A stretch of 64,000 bases of DNA from Corallococcus sp. NCRR. GTDB taxonomy: Bacteria > Myxococcota > Myxococcia > Myxococcales > Myxococcaceae. Position 1 is the first letter of the stretch. Each line of letters starts with the position of its first letter. A model generated the notes under the pieces. The model saw only the letters and a program-made list of their open reading frames with translations. It made no database searches and was not told where the DNA came from. The stretch covers positions 2,356,001-2,420,000 of the forward strand of contig NZ_CP114039.1 of NCBI RefSeq assembly GCF_026965535.1. Direction: 5' to 3'. Shown here in pieces: positions 1 through 9,061 of the stretch. Position numbers and translations under genes: made by a program.

Positions 1-370
1 CCTCCACCAGCGCCTCCGCCGCGTGGGAGTACTTCTCCATCAGCAGCGGGGACATGCTGAGCACGTCCGCGTTGTTGTCGAAGCCGAAGCCGTGGTCGTC
101 CGGCGGGAAGCCGCTCGCGGGCGAGCCCGTTTCACCCAGCAGGTCGCGCACGGTGTTGTTGTATTCCGCGCGGTTGAGGCGGTGCAGCGTGACGCGGCCC
201 GGGTCGCGCGCCGCCGAGCGGCACAGCACGTCCTGCGGATCCACGTTGCCGGGCGCGTCCGGCCCCGGCAACACCCGCGCCCTGGGAGGTGAGTCATTGC
301 AGCTCGCGGTCAACATCGCCGCCATCGCCGCCAGGCCCACCCTCCGCCATCTCCGACCGCAGGCCGTCAC
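1..370 (-). CDS. DUF1592-type lipoprotein, 5' part only (cut by left edge)
   Basis: This is the first ~123 codons of a gene that runs off the left edge. I place the start at the GTG at 370 because a GGAGGAGG ribosome site lies about ten bases upstream and the first residues then form a lipoprotein signal: Arg-rich n-region, Ala/Leu/Met core and a lipobox LTASC. An internal ATG at 325 is possible. After the signal come RLNRAEYNNTVRDLLG and, further on, FPPDDHGFGFDNNADVLS. These match the N-terminal DUF1587-type segment of DUF1592/DUF1595 proteins, which are common in planctomycetes and myxobacteria and often resemble haem-bearing oxidoreductases. The catalytic part lies outside the window, so function cannot be judged. 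Confidence 0.75.
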   Translation of the reverse strand, partial: MTACGRRWRRVGLAAMAAMLTASCNDSPPRARVLPGPDAPGNVDPQDVLCRSAARDPGRVTLHRLNRAEYNNTVRDLLGETGSPASGFPPDDHGFGFDNNADVLSMSPLLMEKYSHAAEALVE

Positions 371-606
371 CTCGCACGCCTCCTCCAGGCCGCGAAACGG
401 CCCCGGCGAGCGCGCTCCAAAGCAAGACGCCTTCCAACCGCCGCGTGACGACAGACGGACGTCAGGCTCCGTCCCCGGGGTGGGGATGGGCACGCGCGAG
501 GGACTGGAAGGGGAAGGGGAGTTCCGCGACCGGGCAGGGCCGTAGGTCCAGGGAGGCACCGCGCGCCGACTCCTGCCTCGAAGGGCGGGTCAGGCGGCGA
601 GGCGCT

Positions 607-638
607 CCCGGAAGCGGGCGGCAGGGCCCGCTTCCGGG
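607..638. terminator. Inverted repeat downstream of the M3 peptidase gene
   Basis: A perfect 13-base stem (CCCGGAAGCGGGC at 607-619 and its complement at 626-638, six-base loop) lies 14 bases past the peptidase stop codon. There is no U-tract. It is probably the transcript end or a 3' stabiliser. The rest of the 371-651 gap shows no gene. Confidence 0.55.
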
Positions 639-651
639 GAGGCGACTGTCG

Positions 652-2739
652 CTACTTCGTTTCCTTCGCGGTGCCCGTCGTCTTCGCGGTGCCGTCGAGG
701 TACGCGCGGTAGGCCTCGAAGCCGTACGGCCGGCCGAGGAAGTCCTTTACCTGCTCCGCGGCGGGCTTGGAGCCGCCGGGCTCCAGCACCGTCTTGCGGT
801 AGTGCATGGCCGTGTCACGGTCCAGGTAGCCGTTCTCCTGGAACTTCGACTCCAGGTCCTTCGCGATGACGGAGGACCAGAGGTACGTGTAGTACGCGGC
901 CGAGTACCCATCCAGGTGCCCGAAGGCGAGCTCGAAGTGGGTGCCGTCGCGGTACTCGTGGCGGAAGGGGGACAGCTTCTTCTGCAGCTCCGCGAGCACC
1001 GCGGACGTGTCGAAGCCCGGCGCGCGCGAGTAGTACTGGAGGCTGACCGCGGACAGGAACAGCTGCCGGCGCGCGTACAGGCCCTGGCCGAACTCCTTCG
1101 ACGCGCGCAGCTTCTCCACCAGCTCCGCGGGGATGGGCTCGTTGGTCTCGTGGTGCTTGGCGAAGCTCTTGAGCACCTCCGGCTGCTCCGCCCACTGCTG
1201 CAACAGCATGGACGGCGTCTCCACGAAGTCGCGCTCCATGGAGATGCCGGAGATGGGCGTCCACTTCTGGTGGCCGGAGAAGATGGTGTGCATCAGGTGG
1301 CCGAACTCGTGGAAGAACGTCCCCACCTCGTCGTGCGTCATCAGGTCGCCGGGGCGCGGGAAGTTGCACACCAGCACGGCCTCCGGCAGGCGCTTGTCCA
1401 GCTCACCGGTGACCAGGTCGAACTGCGCCGCGTGCTTGTACTTGTCGTCGCGCGGGTGCATGTCCAGGTAGATGCGGCCCAGCGGCTTGCCGTTGTCCAC
1501 GACGTCGTAGGCCTCCACGTCGGCGTGCCACGTCTTCGCGTCCTTCACCGGCTGGAAGGCCACCCCCCACAGGCTGGAGGTGATGCCCATCACGCCGTCC
1601 TTCACCCGCGCGTACTCCAGGTAGGGCCGCACCGCCTGCGAGTCGAACCCGAACTTCTCCGCGCGCAGCCGGTCCTCGTAGTAGTCCTGGTCCCAGGGCT
1701 CCACCACGGTGGCGCCCTTCACGTCCTTCTTCTTGCGCGACAGCAGGTCCGCCATCTCCTTCTTCGCGCGGGCCTCCGTGGCCTGCGCCAGCTGGTCGAT
1801 GAAGTCCGCCGCGGCCTGCTGCGTGCGCGTCATGCGCGTCTCGGTCGTGAAGGCCGCGTAGGTGTCGTAGCCCAGGAGCTTCGCCAGCTCGTCGCGCTTC
1901 TCGATGAGCTGCGCGAGCACCGCCTGGTTCTTGGGGAACGCGCGCTGACGGTAGGTGCGCCAGAGCTTCTCGCGCGCCTTCGCGTTCTTCGCGTACGTCA
2001 TGAACGGGAAGTAGTCCGGGTAGTTGCTGGTGATGACCACCTTGCCGTCCGCGCCGGGCGCGTGCGCCTTCTTGTAGTCCTCCGGCAGCCCGTCCAGGTC
2101 CTTGGGCGTGAAGGCCACGCTGCGCGTGTCCTCCGCGATGTTCTGCCCGAACTGCTGGCCCAGCTTGAGGATCTCCTCGTTGAGCGTCTTCACCCTGGCG
2201 CGCGTGGCCTCATCCCGGTCCACGCCCGCGCGGCGGAAGTCCAGGAGCGTGCGATCCACCCAGTGGCGCGTGGCCGCGTCCTGCTTGGACAGGTCCACCA
2301 GCGACAGCGCGTCGTAGACGCCGCGGTCCTGCGACAGCGCCACGTTGGCCGCGTCCACCTGCTGCTCGCACTCGCGGGACGCGTCGCGCATGGCGGCGTC
2401 CGGGTGCACCTCGTGCGTGAGGCTGGAGCGGTTGGCCGCGTTGAGGATGGCCGTCTGCGCCTCGTCGTAGGCCTTGAGGACGCCCTGGCCGTTCGTCTTC
2501 GGGTCCAGCTTCTTCAGCGCGGCCACCTGCGCCTGCGCGCGCTCCAGGTCCGCCTTGCACAGGGCCTTGTAGGCGTCCGGCGTGCCGGCCAGCGCTTCCG
2601 AGCCCTTCATGGGCGCCACCTGGGGCTTCGCCGAGTTGGCGGCGATGCGGGCCATGGCCTCGCGGTTCTGCGTGATGCTGCCGTTGGAGCAACCCGTCGC
2701 GGCGAGCGCCGCCACCACGGTGAGCGCGGGGATTCTCAA
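652..2739 (-). CDS. M3 family zinc oligopeptidase, lipoprotein
   Basis: The product is a 695-residue thimet-oligopeptidase/Dcp-like metallopeptidase that should cleave short peptides, probably from the cell envelope. The zinc motif HEFGH is at residues 477-481, inside GTFFHEFGHLMH, and the third ligand is expected in the following ERDFVETPSM segment. I chose the TTG at 2739 as start: GGAGGAAG lies seven bases upstream and translation then begins MRIPALTVVAALAATGC, a clear lipoprotein signal with lipobox AATGC. Starting further upstream would add 18 unlikely residues. Length fits the family plus a signal. The gene is transcribed divergently from the Cys-rich lipoprotein at 2965, and a strong hairpin follows it. 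For a peptide-feeding predator a nutritional role is plausible but inferred. Confidence 0.93.
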   Translation of the reverse strand: MRIPALTVVAALAATGCSNGSITQNREAMARIAANSAKPQVAPMKGSEALAGTPDAYKALCKADLERAQAQVAALKKLDPKTNGQGVLKAYDEAQTAILNAANRSSLTHEVHPDAAMRDASRECEQQVDAANVALSQDRGVYDALSLVDLSKQDAATRHWVDRTLLDFRRAGVDRDEATRARVKTLNEEILKLGQQFGQNIAEDTRSVAFTPKDLDGLPEDYKKAHAPGADGKVVITSNYPDYFPFMTYAKNAKAREKLWRTYRQRAFPKNQAVLAQLIEKRDELAKLLGYDTYAAFTTETRMTRTQQAAADFIDQLAQATEARAKKEMADLLSRKKKDVKGATVVEPWDQDYYEDRLRAEKFGFDSQAVRPYLEYARVKDGVMGITSSLWGVAFQPVKDAKTWHADVEAYDVVDNGKPLGRIYLDMHPRDDKYKHAAQFDLVTGELDKRLPEAVLVCNFPRPGDLMTHDEVGTFFHEFGHLMHTIFSGHQKWTPISGISMERDFVETPSMLLQQWAEQPEVLKSFAKHHETNEPIPAELVEKLRASKEFGQGLYARRQLFLSAVSLQYYSRAPGFDTSAVLAELQKKLSPFRHEYRDGTHFELAFGHLDGYSAAYYTYLWSSVIAKDLESKFQENGYLDRDTAMHYRKTVLEPGGSKPAAEQVKDFLGRPYGFEAYRAYLDGTAKTTGTAKETK

Positions 2740-2964
2740 GGGGACTTCCTCCACTGGGGGAACGACCTGCTTCGCGGGCCCGTCATGCCACATCCCCGCC
2801 CCTCCGCGCCCGTCCGCCGTGAGCAGTCAGGGTGTCCTCCGGTACAGGTCGGATGCTTGGAGGCCCCAGCTGACGCACCCCGCCTTGTTCCCCGTTCAGC
2901 CGCCCGGTAATCCCGCACTCGCCTCGAATTCTTGGAAGTTGTCCTGGCCGGAGGGTGAACACGG

Positions 2965-3861
2965 ATGCGCAAGGCACTCGGTGGTGCGGTCGCGGCGTTG
3001 TTGCTGTGGGGCTGTGGCGGTGGGGCCGGCACGGAAGCGCCGCCCGCGTCTCCGGACGGGCTGTCCCTCACCTCCGGCACGGGGCTGACCGAGGGCACCT
3101 GGGCGCACGACGGGCAGACGGTGTCCTTCGCCTCGCGCGAGGTGGAGCCCGGGGTGTACCGCCTGGAGGTGCGCATGCACGGCATGACGCTGACGGGCCT
3201 GATGGACCCGGCGTCGGGCGTGACCACGCTGGACGGCTTCGCGGACGCGAACGTGCAGGACACGCAGGTGGTGGACGCGGACCGCCAGGTGCTGAGCGCG
3301 TTCTACGGCGCGCTGAACCAGGGGCTACCGCAGGGTGACGCGGCGGCGCCGGAGGCCATGTACCTGCGCCGCGCCGTGGGCATGTGGGCGCAGCAGCCCA
3401 CGAGCGTCACGCTCAAGCGCACGGTGATGGGCGAGCAGGGCCGCGGCTACACGATGCTGTGCAGCTACGCCAAGTGTGCCGGCAAGTGGTCCGGCAGTTG
3501 TGGCGGCACGTACAACTGGTACTCGTACGCGAAGCACGACTGCAACGTGGGCGGCTTCGACAACGCGCGCAACCAGCAGATCGCCCAACTGGGTGACCAC
3601 ACGACGTGCAGCGGCGACGAATACTACATGAACGGCAGCACCTGGGTGTGCGGTGAGCCGGACCACTGGTCGCGCCCCAAGGTGATGGGCAACTGCTTCG
3701 GCCGCTGCGGCGGCGGCTGCGGGGGCGACACGCAGTACACGCTGGACGCGACCAACCACGACGGCTGCGTGCGCAACGGCCACATGCTGGCCTCCGGCTA
3801 CTGCGATGATCAGTTCATGTCCGCGACGGACGACGAGCTGTTCGCGCCCAACTGCTACTGA
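2965..3861 (+). CDS. Cys-rich secreted lipoprotein with phospholipase-A2-like HD-x-C motif
   Basis: This 298-residue protein begins with a lipoprotein signal (lipobox LLWGC, Cys17), preceded by GGAGG nine bases before the ATG. Residues 30-150 are ordinary. Residues 160-298 form a compact domain with twelve cysteines (166, 171, 179, 193, 215, 229, 244, 248, 252, 268, 280, 297), suggesting six disulfides. Two His-Asp pairs occur: KHDCNVGG at 190-197 and NHDGCVRNG at 264-272. The second, followed by CDDQF and DD, resembles the catalytic helix of secreted and prokaryotic phospholipase A2 enzymes, where His-Asp is followed by a paired cysteine. I infer a PLA2-like fold; the calcium loop is not certain. 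The next two small genes follow closely on the same strand. Confidence 0.6.
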   Translation: MRKALGGAVAALLLWGCGGGAGTEAPPASPDGLSLTSGTGLTEGTWAHDGQTVSFASREVEPGVYRLEVRMHGMTLTGLMDPASGVTTLDGFADANVQDTQVVDADRQVLSAFYGALNQGLPQGDAAAPEAMYLRRAVGMWAQQPTSVTLKRTVMGEQGRGYTMLCSYAKCAGKWSGSCGGTYNWYSYAKHDCNVGGFDNARNQQIAQLGDHTTCSGDEYYMNGSTWVCGEPDHWSRPKVMGNCFGRCGGGCGGDTQYTLDATNHDGCVRNGHMLASGYCDDQFMSATDDELFAPNCY

Positions 3862-3868
3862 AGGCCGG

Positions 3869-4261
3869 ATGGGACGACGCGCGATGAGGCACGCGGTGGA
3901 TGCGGCGGGGCTGTGGCTCGCCGCGCTCGCCATGCTCGGTTGTCCGTCCACGACGTCCTCCAGGGCGGAGGCAGGGGAGGCGGTGGTGCGCCGCTTCTTC
4001 CAGGCCCTGCCGTCCGGGGACTGCGCGGTGCTGGGCCCCATGCTGGTGACGGGGCAGGGCGTGCCTCCGTGCGAGGAGACGGTGAAGGACCTGCGCGAGC
4101 ACGGCATGGGCCTGGTGGACGTGCTGGACGCGAAGGTGGATGGCCGCGACCCGGACGCGGTGGTCGTGCGGGCGCGGGTGTCGCTGGGAGGAGCGGAGCG
4201 CGCGGAGCCGTTCCTCTTCCGGGTGGAGCGCCAGGATGAAGCCTGGCGCCTTCGGTTGTAG
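3869..4261 (+). CDS. Small lipoprotein of unknown function
   Basis: A 130-residue protein starting eight bases after the stop of the Cys-rich lipoprotein, so probably in the same operon. ATG 3869 is chosen; ATG 3884 in the same frame is an alternative. The N-terminus reads as a signal with lipobox AMLGC. The mature part (VVRRFFQALPSGDC, then a beta-rich segment ending in FRVERQDEAWRLRL) has the look of NTF2-like or DUF4878-type lipoproteins, which have a helical start and end in strands containing a Trp. That assignment is tentative. Confidence 0.65.
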   Translation: MGRRAMRHAVDAAGLWLAALAMLGCPSTTSSRAEAGEAVVRRFFQALPSGDCAVLGPMLVTGQGVPPCEETVKDLREHGMGLVDVLDAKVDGRDPDAVVVRARVSLGGAERAEPFLFRVERQDEAWRLRL

Positions 4262-4273
4262 GGGGAGTGGACG

Positions 4274-4807
4274 ATGCGGAACCGTGAGCGGGTGATGCTG
4301 GGGAGCGCGGCGGTGCTGGTGGCCGCGCTCATCGCCGTGGCGTCCTGGCCGTCGCGAGAGGCCCCTGCTCCCGCCGCTGTACCCTCGGTGTCGAACGCGG
4401 GCCCCGGCCCGGTGACGGCGGCCCAGGTGTCGCCGAAGCGCGCGGTGTCGGTGCGGACGCCGGACCCCGCGCCACCCCACGCCACGGTGGTGCCGCCCTC
4501 GCCCGGAGACGTGCCGCCGGAGCCGGAGGTGGCCAACGCGCCGCCGCAACCGAACGACGCCATCGAAGAGGAGAAGCCCCAGACGGCGCGCTGGAAGCTG
4601 GAGAAGACGGAGCACATCGCCAGGCTGCTGGGGCGGGACGTGTCGCGGCTGGAGGGCGAGCGGCAGGAGGCGAAGTCGCGCGGGGACAAGGTCCGCGTCG
4701 AACAGGTGGACGCGCTGCTCCAGCGTCACCGCGTCCGCCTGGACGAGCTGCGCGAAGAGGCCCGCACCCTGGCCGAGGCCGCGCGCGACGAGCCGCCAGA
4801 GCCCTGA
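4274..4807 (+). CDS. Membrane-anchored protein with Pro-rich linker and coiled coil
   Basis: A 177-residue protein with one N-terminal transmembrane anchor (residues about 8-26), a Pro/Ala-rich stretch (27-100), and a charged C-terminal half (about 105-175) with heptad-like Leu/Arg/Glu spacing that should form a coiled coil. No enzymatic motif is visible. It starts 12 bases after the preceding stop behind GGGGGAG, so it is the third gene of the 2965-4807 operon. The design (anchor, flexible linker, coiled coil in the periplasm) suits a structural or scaffold role, but I do not recognise the family. Confidence 0.65.
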   Translation: MRNRERVMLGSAAVLVAALIAVASWPSREAPAPAAVPSVSNAGPGPVTAAQVSPKRAVSVRTPDPAPPHATVVPPSPGDVPPEPEVANAPPQPNDAIEEEKPQTARWKLEKTEHIARLLGRDVSRLEGERQEAKSRGDKVRVEQVDALLQRHRVRLDELREEARTLAEAARDEPPEP

Positions 4808-4956
4808 CTCACCTCGGGCCTGCCCGCCCGCCTGCCCTCCAGACGGCATGCAGCGCCCGTTTCACCGGAAGGCCCCCACGGCTTCGCGCTGGGAGTACAA
4901 GCGCTTCTGACGGACGCGGCGCGGTCTTCACACAGGCGTGACAGGCACGTTGCCGC

Positions 4957-6402
4957 GTGCGCATAGAAAAAGACGTGTCCGTTTCCTCCGCGCCTCCCAG
5001 CACCCCGTCCACCCGAGGCTCCCGGCTGGCATCCATCGCGGTGGCCAGCGCGCTGTTCATGGAGTTCCTGGACTCCACGGCGCTGTCCACCGCGCTGCCC
5101 ACGCTGTCCGTGGCGTTCGGCACCGACCCCGTCCACCTCAAGCTCGCGCTGACGTCGTACATCCTGGCCCTGGCGGTGCTCGCGCCCGCGAGCGGGTGGA
5201 TCGCCGACCGCTTCGGTCCGCGCCGCGTCTTCATGACCGCCATGGTCGTGTTCCTCGTGGGCTCCGTGCTGTGCGGCTTCTCCCAGACGCTCGCGCAGCT
5301 CGTCGTCTTCCGCACGGTGCAGGGCCTGGGCGGCGCGTTGATGGTGCCCGTGGGCCGGCTCATCGTCGTGAACTCAGCGCCGCGCGAGAAGCTGGTGTCC
5401 GCGATGAGCTGGTTCACCATGCCCGCGCTGTTGGGGCCGCTGTTGGGGCCGCCGCTCGCGGGCCTCATCCTGGGCGTCGCGGACTGGCCGTGGATCTTCT
5501 TCATCAACGTGCCGGTGGGCCTCTTGGGCTTGTGGGCCGTGGCGCGCTTCGTGCCCCCGCTGGAGCAGCCGGACCCGGGCCCCTTCGACACGAAGGGCTT
5601 CGCCATCGCCGTGGTCGCCATCACCGCGCTGATGGGCGCGGCGGAGACGGTGGGCATCGGCCTGGTGCCGTGGCCCGTGCAGGCGGCCATCACGCTGGTG
5701 GCGGTGGGGGCGCTGGGGGCCTACGTGCGGCACGCGCGGCGCACGCCGCGCCCGGTGCTCAACCTGCGCCTGTTCAAGGTGGACACCTTCCGCGCCAGCA
5801 TGATGGGCGGCGCGCTGGTGCGCATCGGGCTGGGCGCGACGCCCTTCCTCCTGCCGCTGCTCTTCCAGGTGGCCCTGGGCTGGGGGCCGCTGGAGGCGGG
5901 GCTCGTCACCATCGGGACGGGGCTGGGGGCCTTCGCGTGCAAGCCGGTGGCGCCCGCGCTCATCCGCCGCGTGGGCTTCCGTCAGACGCTCATCGCCTCC
6001 AACCTGCTCACCGCCGTGGTGACGGCCGTGCCCGCCTTCTTCGGCGTCACCACGCCCATCCCGCTCATCATCGGCACGCTGGTGTTCAGCGGCTTCATGC
6101 GCTCCTTGCAGTTCACCGCCACCAACACGATGGCCTACGCGGACCTCCCCAAGGAGTCGGTGAGCAACGCCTCCACCCTCGCGGTGGTGACGCAGCAGAT
6201 GGCGCTGAGCGTGGGCATCAGCTTCGGCGGCCTGATGCTGCACGTGGCGCGCGGCGGCGGTGACGTGCGCCTCACGCCGGACCGCTTCCTGCTCCCGTTC
6301 CTCGCCATCGGCTTCGTGTCGTCGCTGGCCGGGCCGCTCTTCCGCCGGCTGCGTCCGGACGCGGGCGAGCACATCGGCGGCAGGGCCGCGGCGCGCGGCT
6401 GA
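4957..6402 (+). CDS. MFS drug-efflux transporter, DHA2 (EmrB/QacA) type
   Basis: A 481-residue inner-membrane proton antiporter with the pattern of a 14-helix DHA2 exporter. The first helix carries FMEFLDSTALSTALP, typical of the family. Motif A appears as GWIADRFGPRRVF after helix 2, and the antiporter motif C as LLGPLLGPPLAGLIL in helix 5. Substrate is unknown. No MFP (EmrA-like) partner adjoins. The start is uncertain: GTG 4957 and GTG 4975 are both possible and neither has a strong ribosome site. Upstream is a Cys-poor intergenic stretch of about 150 bases; downstream the BNR-repeat gene has its own signals. Confidence 0.9.
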   Translation: MRIEKDVSVSSAPPSTPSTRGSRLASIAVASALFMEFLDSTALSTALPTLSVAFGTDPVHLKLALTSYILALAVLAPASGWIADRFGPRRVFMTAMVVFLVGSVLCGFSQTLAQLVVFRTVQGLGGALMVPVGRLIVVNSAPREKLVSAMSWFTMPALLGPLLGPPLAGLILGVADWPWIFFINVPVGLLGLWAVARFVPPLEQPDPGPFDTKGFAIAVVAITALMGAAETVGIGLVPWPVQAAITLVAVGALGAYVRHARRTPRPVLNLRLFKVDTFRASMMGGALVRIGLGATPFLLPLLFQVALGWGPLEAGLVTIGTGLGAFACKPVAPALIRRVGFRQTLIASNLLTAVVTAVPAFFGVTTPIPLIIGTLVFSGFMRSLQFTATNTMAYADLPKESVSNASTLAVVTQQMALSVGISFGGLMLHVARGGGDVRLTPDRFLLPFLAIGFVSSLAGPLFRRLRPDAGEHIGGRAAARG

Positions 6403-6534
6403 AGCGTCCGGCTCACGACACCGCCGTCGCCCCTTCGTAGGGCAGGCGGGCAGGCGGAAAACCCTTTTCCCACCTTCTTTCGGCTCCCCCTACCCACCAG
6501 TTTCCCGGCGGGGAATCCAACAGAGGGGGTGGGA

Positions 6535-7983
6535 ATGGGTTGGGCGGCACTCACAGGGCTCATGCTGGCGGGCATGACGGCGGCGACACCGCCCTCGGCC
6601 ATCCCGGTGCGGGGGGGCAACGCGCTGACCCTGCCCGCGCACCGGCACATGGTGCGCGTGTCCCGCAGCGAGGGCTCCGTGCTGCTGACGGCCGTGCAGC
6701 AGGGCGGACAGGACGGGCATGGCCTGCGCCTGTTCCGCAGCGACAACGGAGGCACCACCTGGAAGCAGGAGGGCGTCATCCACGACGGCTCCACCTACGA
6801 CCGGGCGGACCTGGTGGTGGTGGGCAAGGACGTGGCGCTCGTCTACGCGGTGGAGACGCCGGACAGCGCGGGCATCAGCGGCTCCACGTCACGCGACGTG
6901 TACTTCCAGTGGTGGCGCTACAGCGCGTCCAAGAACCACTGGCTCGCGGACAAGCCCGTGCGCGTCTTCGACTCCACCAGCTCCAGCACCGCGTACTACC
7001 GCGCGGAGCTGGCGCGCGACTCCAAGGGCCGGCTCTGGGTGCAGGCCTTCCGGGAGAAGGACGCGAGCAACACGCTGGTCCTCTCCGTGAGCAGCGACGG
7101 CGGCTCCACCTTCCGCACCCAGTCCGCGCTCGCGCGGAACGTCCCGAAGCGCGGGGGTGGGCGGCTCATCAGCCTGGGCAGCCGGCTGATGATGCTGTGG
7201 AGCTCTCACGACGGCCGCGACACCACGCACTACCGCATCCGGGATGACAGCGCGTCCGTGTCCAGCTGGTCCTCCACGCGCACCGCCTTCTCCGACGGCA
7301 TCTACCACGGCGCCGCGATGAGCGCGGTGGCGGACGGGAAGGGCGGCCTGCACCTGGTCTACAAGGACAACTCTGAACGGTTGATGTACCGCCGCTTCGA
7401 CGGGAGCGCCTTCGGCTCCGCGGTGAAGGTGCTGGAGGACGGGGACTGGGCCACGCAGCCGGCGCTCGTGCGCGTGGGCAGCAGCCTGTACCTCTTCTAC
7501 AACCAGCCCCGGAGCGACGGCTCCGGCTACCGGCTGTGGGTCCGCGCGCTGTCCTCCAGCGGCAAGCCGGGCGCGGGCAAGGAGCTCGCGTCGGTGTCCG
7601 GCTTCGCGGGCTACCCGGCGGCGCCGGACGTGCTGCCCTCGGGCGTGCCGCTGGTGTGCTTCTTCGGCATCGAGCCGTCCTCCGGCTCCAGCTACCGGCT
7701 GTCCTTCTTCTCCACCAGCGCGTCGTCGCTCAAGTCGCAGGCCGTGGCGGCGAAGCAGGCCCCGGCGGAGGAGGACGCGGACCGCGAGCGGTTCACCGCC
7801 ACCGGCGGCTCCGGGTTCGAGCCCCCGCTGGACCCCGGCGCGGGGGTGAGCGCCGCGACGGGCCCCTCCCAGCAGGCGATGGCCGCCGGGTGTGGCGGTG
7901 CCAGCGCGATGCTCGCGGTGGGCGTGACGTTCATCCTGATGGAGTGGGGCCGCCGCCGGCGCACCGGGGTCCTGCCCGGCTAG
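6535..7983 (+). CDS. Secreted BNR/sialidase-fold repeat protein with MYXO-CTERM-like tail
   Basis: About 482 residues. ATG 6535 sits six bases after GAGGGGG and gives a short signal peptide; GTG 6529 is too close to that site. Recurring S-x-D-x-G-x-T-type turns (RSDNGGTTWKQ, SSDGGSTFRTQ) mark BNR/Asp-box beta-propeller blades, as in sialidases and other exported glycan-binding proteins. The Arg triad of true sialidases is not evident, so I call only the fold. The C-terminus has a low-complexity linker, AAGCGG, a hydrophobic span and RRRR, the layout of the myxobacterial MYXO-CTERM sorting signal, so the protein is probably surface-anchored. The gene converges on infC. Confidence 0.78.
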   Translation: MGWAALTGLMLAGMTAATPPSAIPVRGGNALTLPAHRHMVRVSRSEGSVLLTAVQQGGQDGHGLRLFRSDNGGTTWKQEGVIHDGSTYDRADLVVVGKDVALVYAVETPDSAGISGSTSRDVYFQWWRYSASKNHWLADKPVRVFDSTSSSTAYYRAELARDSKGRLWVQAFREKDASNTLVLSVSSDGGSTFRTQSALARNVPKRGGGRLISLGSRLMMLWSSHDGRDTTHYRIRDDSASVSSWSSTRTAFSDGIYHGAAMSAVADGKGGLHLVYKDNSERLMYRRFDGSAFGSAVKVLEDGDWATQPALVRVGSSLYLFYNQPRSDGSGYRLWVRALSSSGKPGAGKELASVSGFAGYPAAPDVLPSGVPLVCFFGIEPSSGSSYRLSFFSTSASSLKSQAVAAKQAPAEEDADRERFTATGGSGFEPPLDPGAGVSAATGPSQQAMAAGCGGASAMLAVGVTFILMEWGRRRRTGVLPG

Positions 7984-8015
7984 CGTCGCGGGACAGCGTC
8001 ACGCGGAAACGAACG

Positions 8016-8058
8016 CGGGCGGTCTCCCCGGGATGGAAATCCCGAGGGGCACCGCCCG
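8016..8058. terminator. Nested hairpin between convergent BNR gene and infC
   Basis: CGGGCGGT at 8016-8023 pairs with ACCGCCCG at 8051-8058, with a further inner stem (CCCC/GGGG and GGGAT/ATCCC). It lies 35 bases after the BNR-gene stop. It lacks a T-run, as is usual for terminators in GC-rich genomes. Confidence 0.6.
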
Positions 8059-8062
8059 TGGG

Positions 8063-8088
8063 CGCGTCTCCCGGCGAGGGGAGACGCG
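8063..8088. terminator. Hairpin just downstream of infC
   Basis: CGCGTCTCC (8063-8071) and GGAGACGCG (8080-8088) form a perfect nine-base stem with an eight-base loop, 14 bases beyond the infC stop on the minus strand. With the preceding hairpin it separates two convergent transcripts. rpmI-rplT, which usually follow infC, are not here. Confidence 0.55.
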
Positions 8089-8101
8089 AGCCTGCGTTCG
8101 G

Positions 8102-8851
<750 letters not shown>

Positions 8852-8854
8852 GTG

Positions 8855-8870
8855 AACATCCTCCAAAAAG
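8855..8870 (-). promoter_or_regulatory. Ribosome binding site that fixes the infC AUC start
   Basis: On the minus strand TTTTTGGAGG precedes GATGTTCAC and then ATC. The Shine-Dalgarno core GGAGG is eight bases from the ATC (8851) and eleven from the ATT (8848). The ATG embedded at 8859 is out of frame and would yield only a short unrelated peptide. The spacing favours AUC as the initiator. Confidence 0.75.
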
Positions 8871-9061
8871 GGTTAGCGGACCCACCACCCGTGAAGATGT
8901 GGCGGACCCTCCAATGTGGCAGTCCCCTCCGGCGGAGAAGGCAGGCAGGCGTGCCTTCCGCCCCTAGGGGCAGGGAGACGTGCAACGGACTCTATCCGGT
9001 TCACGTCCCCCGGGGGCAAGGTAACGCGGGGCACCCCCCATTCCCATGACCCCTGTTGCCT

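Noticed and set aside
289-2910. Long plus-strand open frame antisense to the M3 peptidase gene
   Set aside because: Its translation is Arg/Val/Leu-rich without motifs, while the minus strand encodes a clear zinc peptidase.
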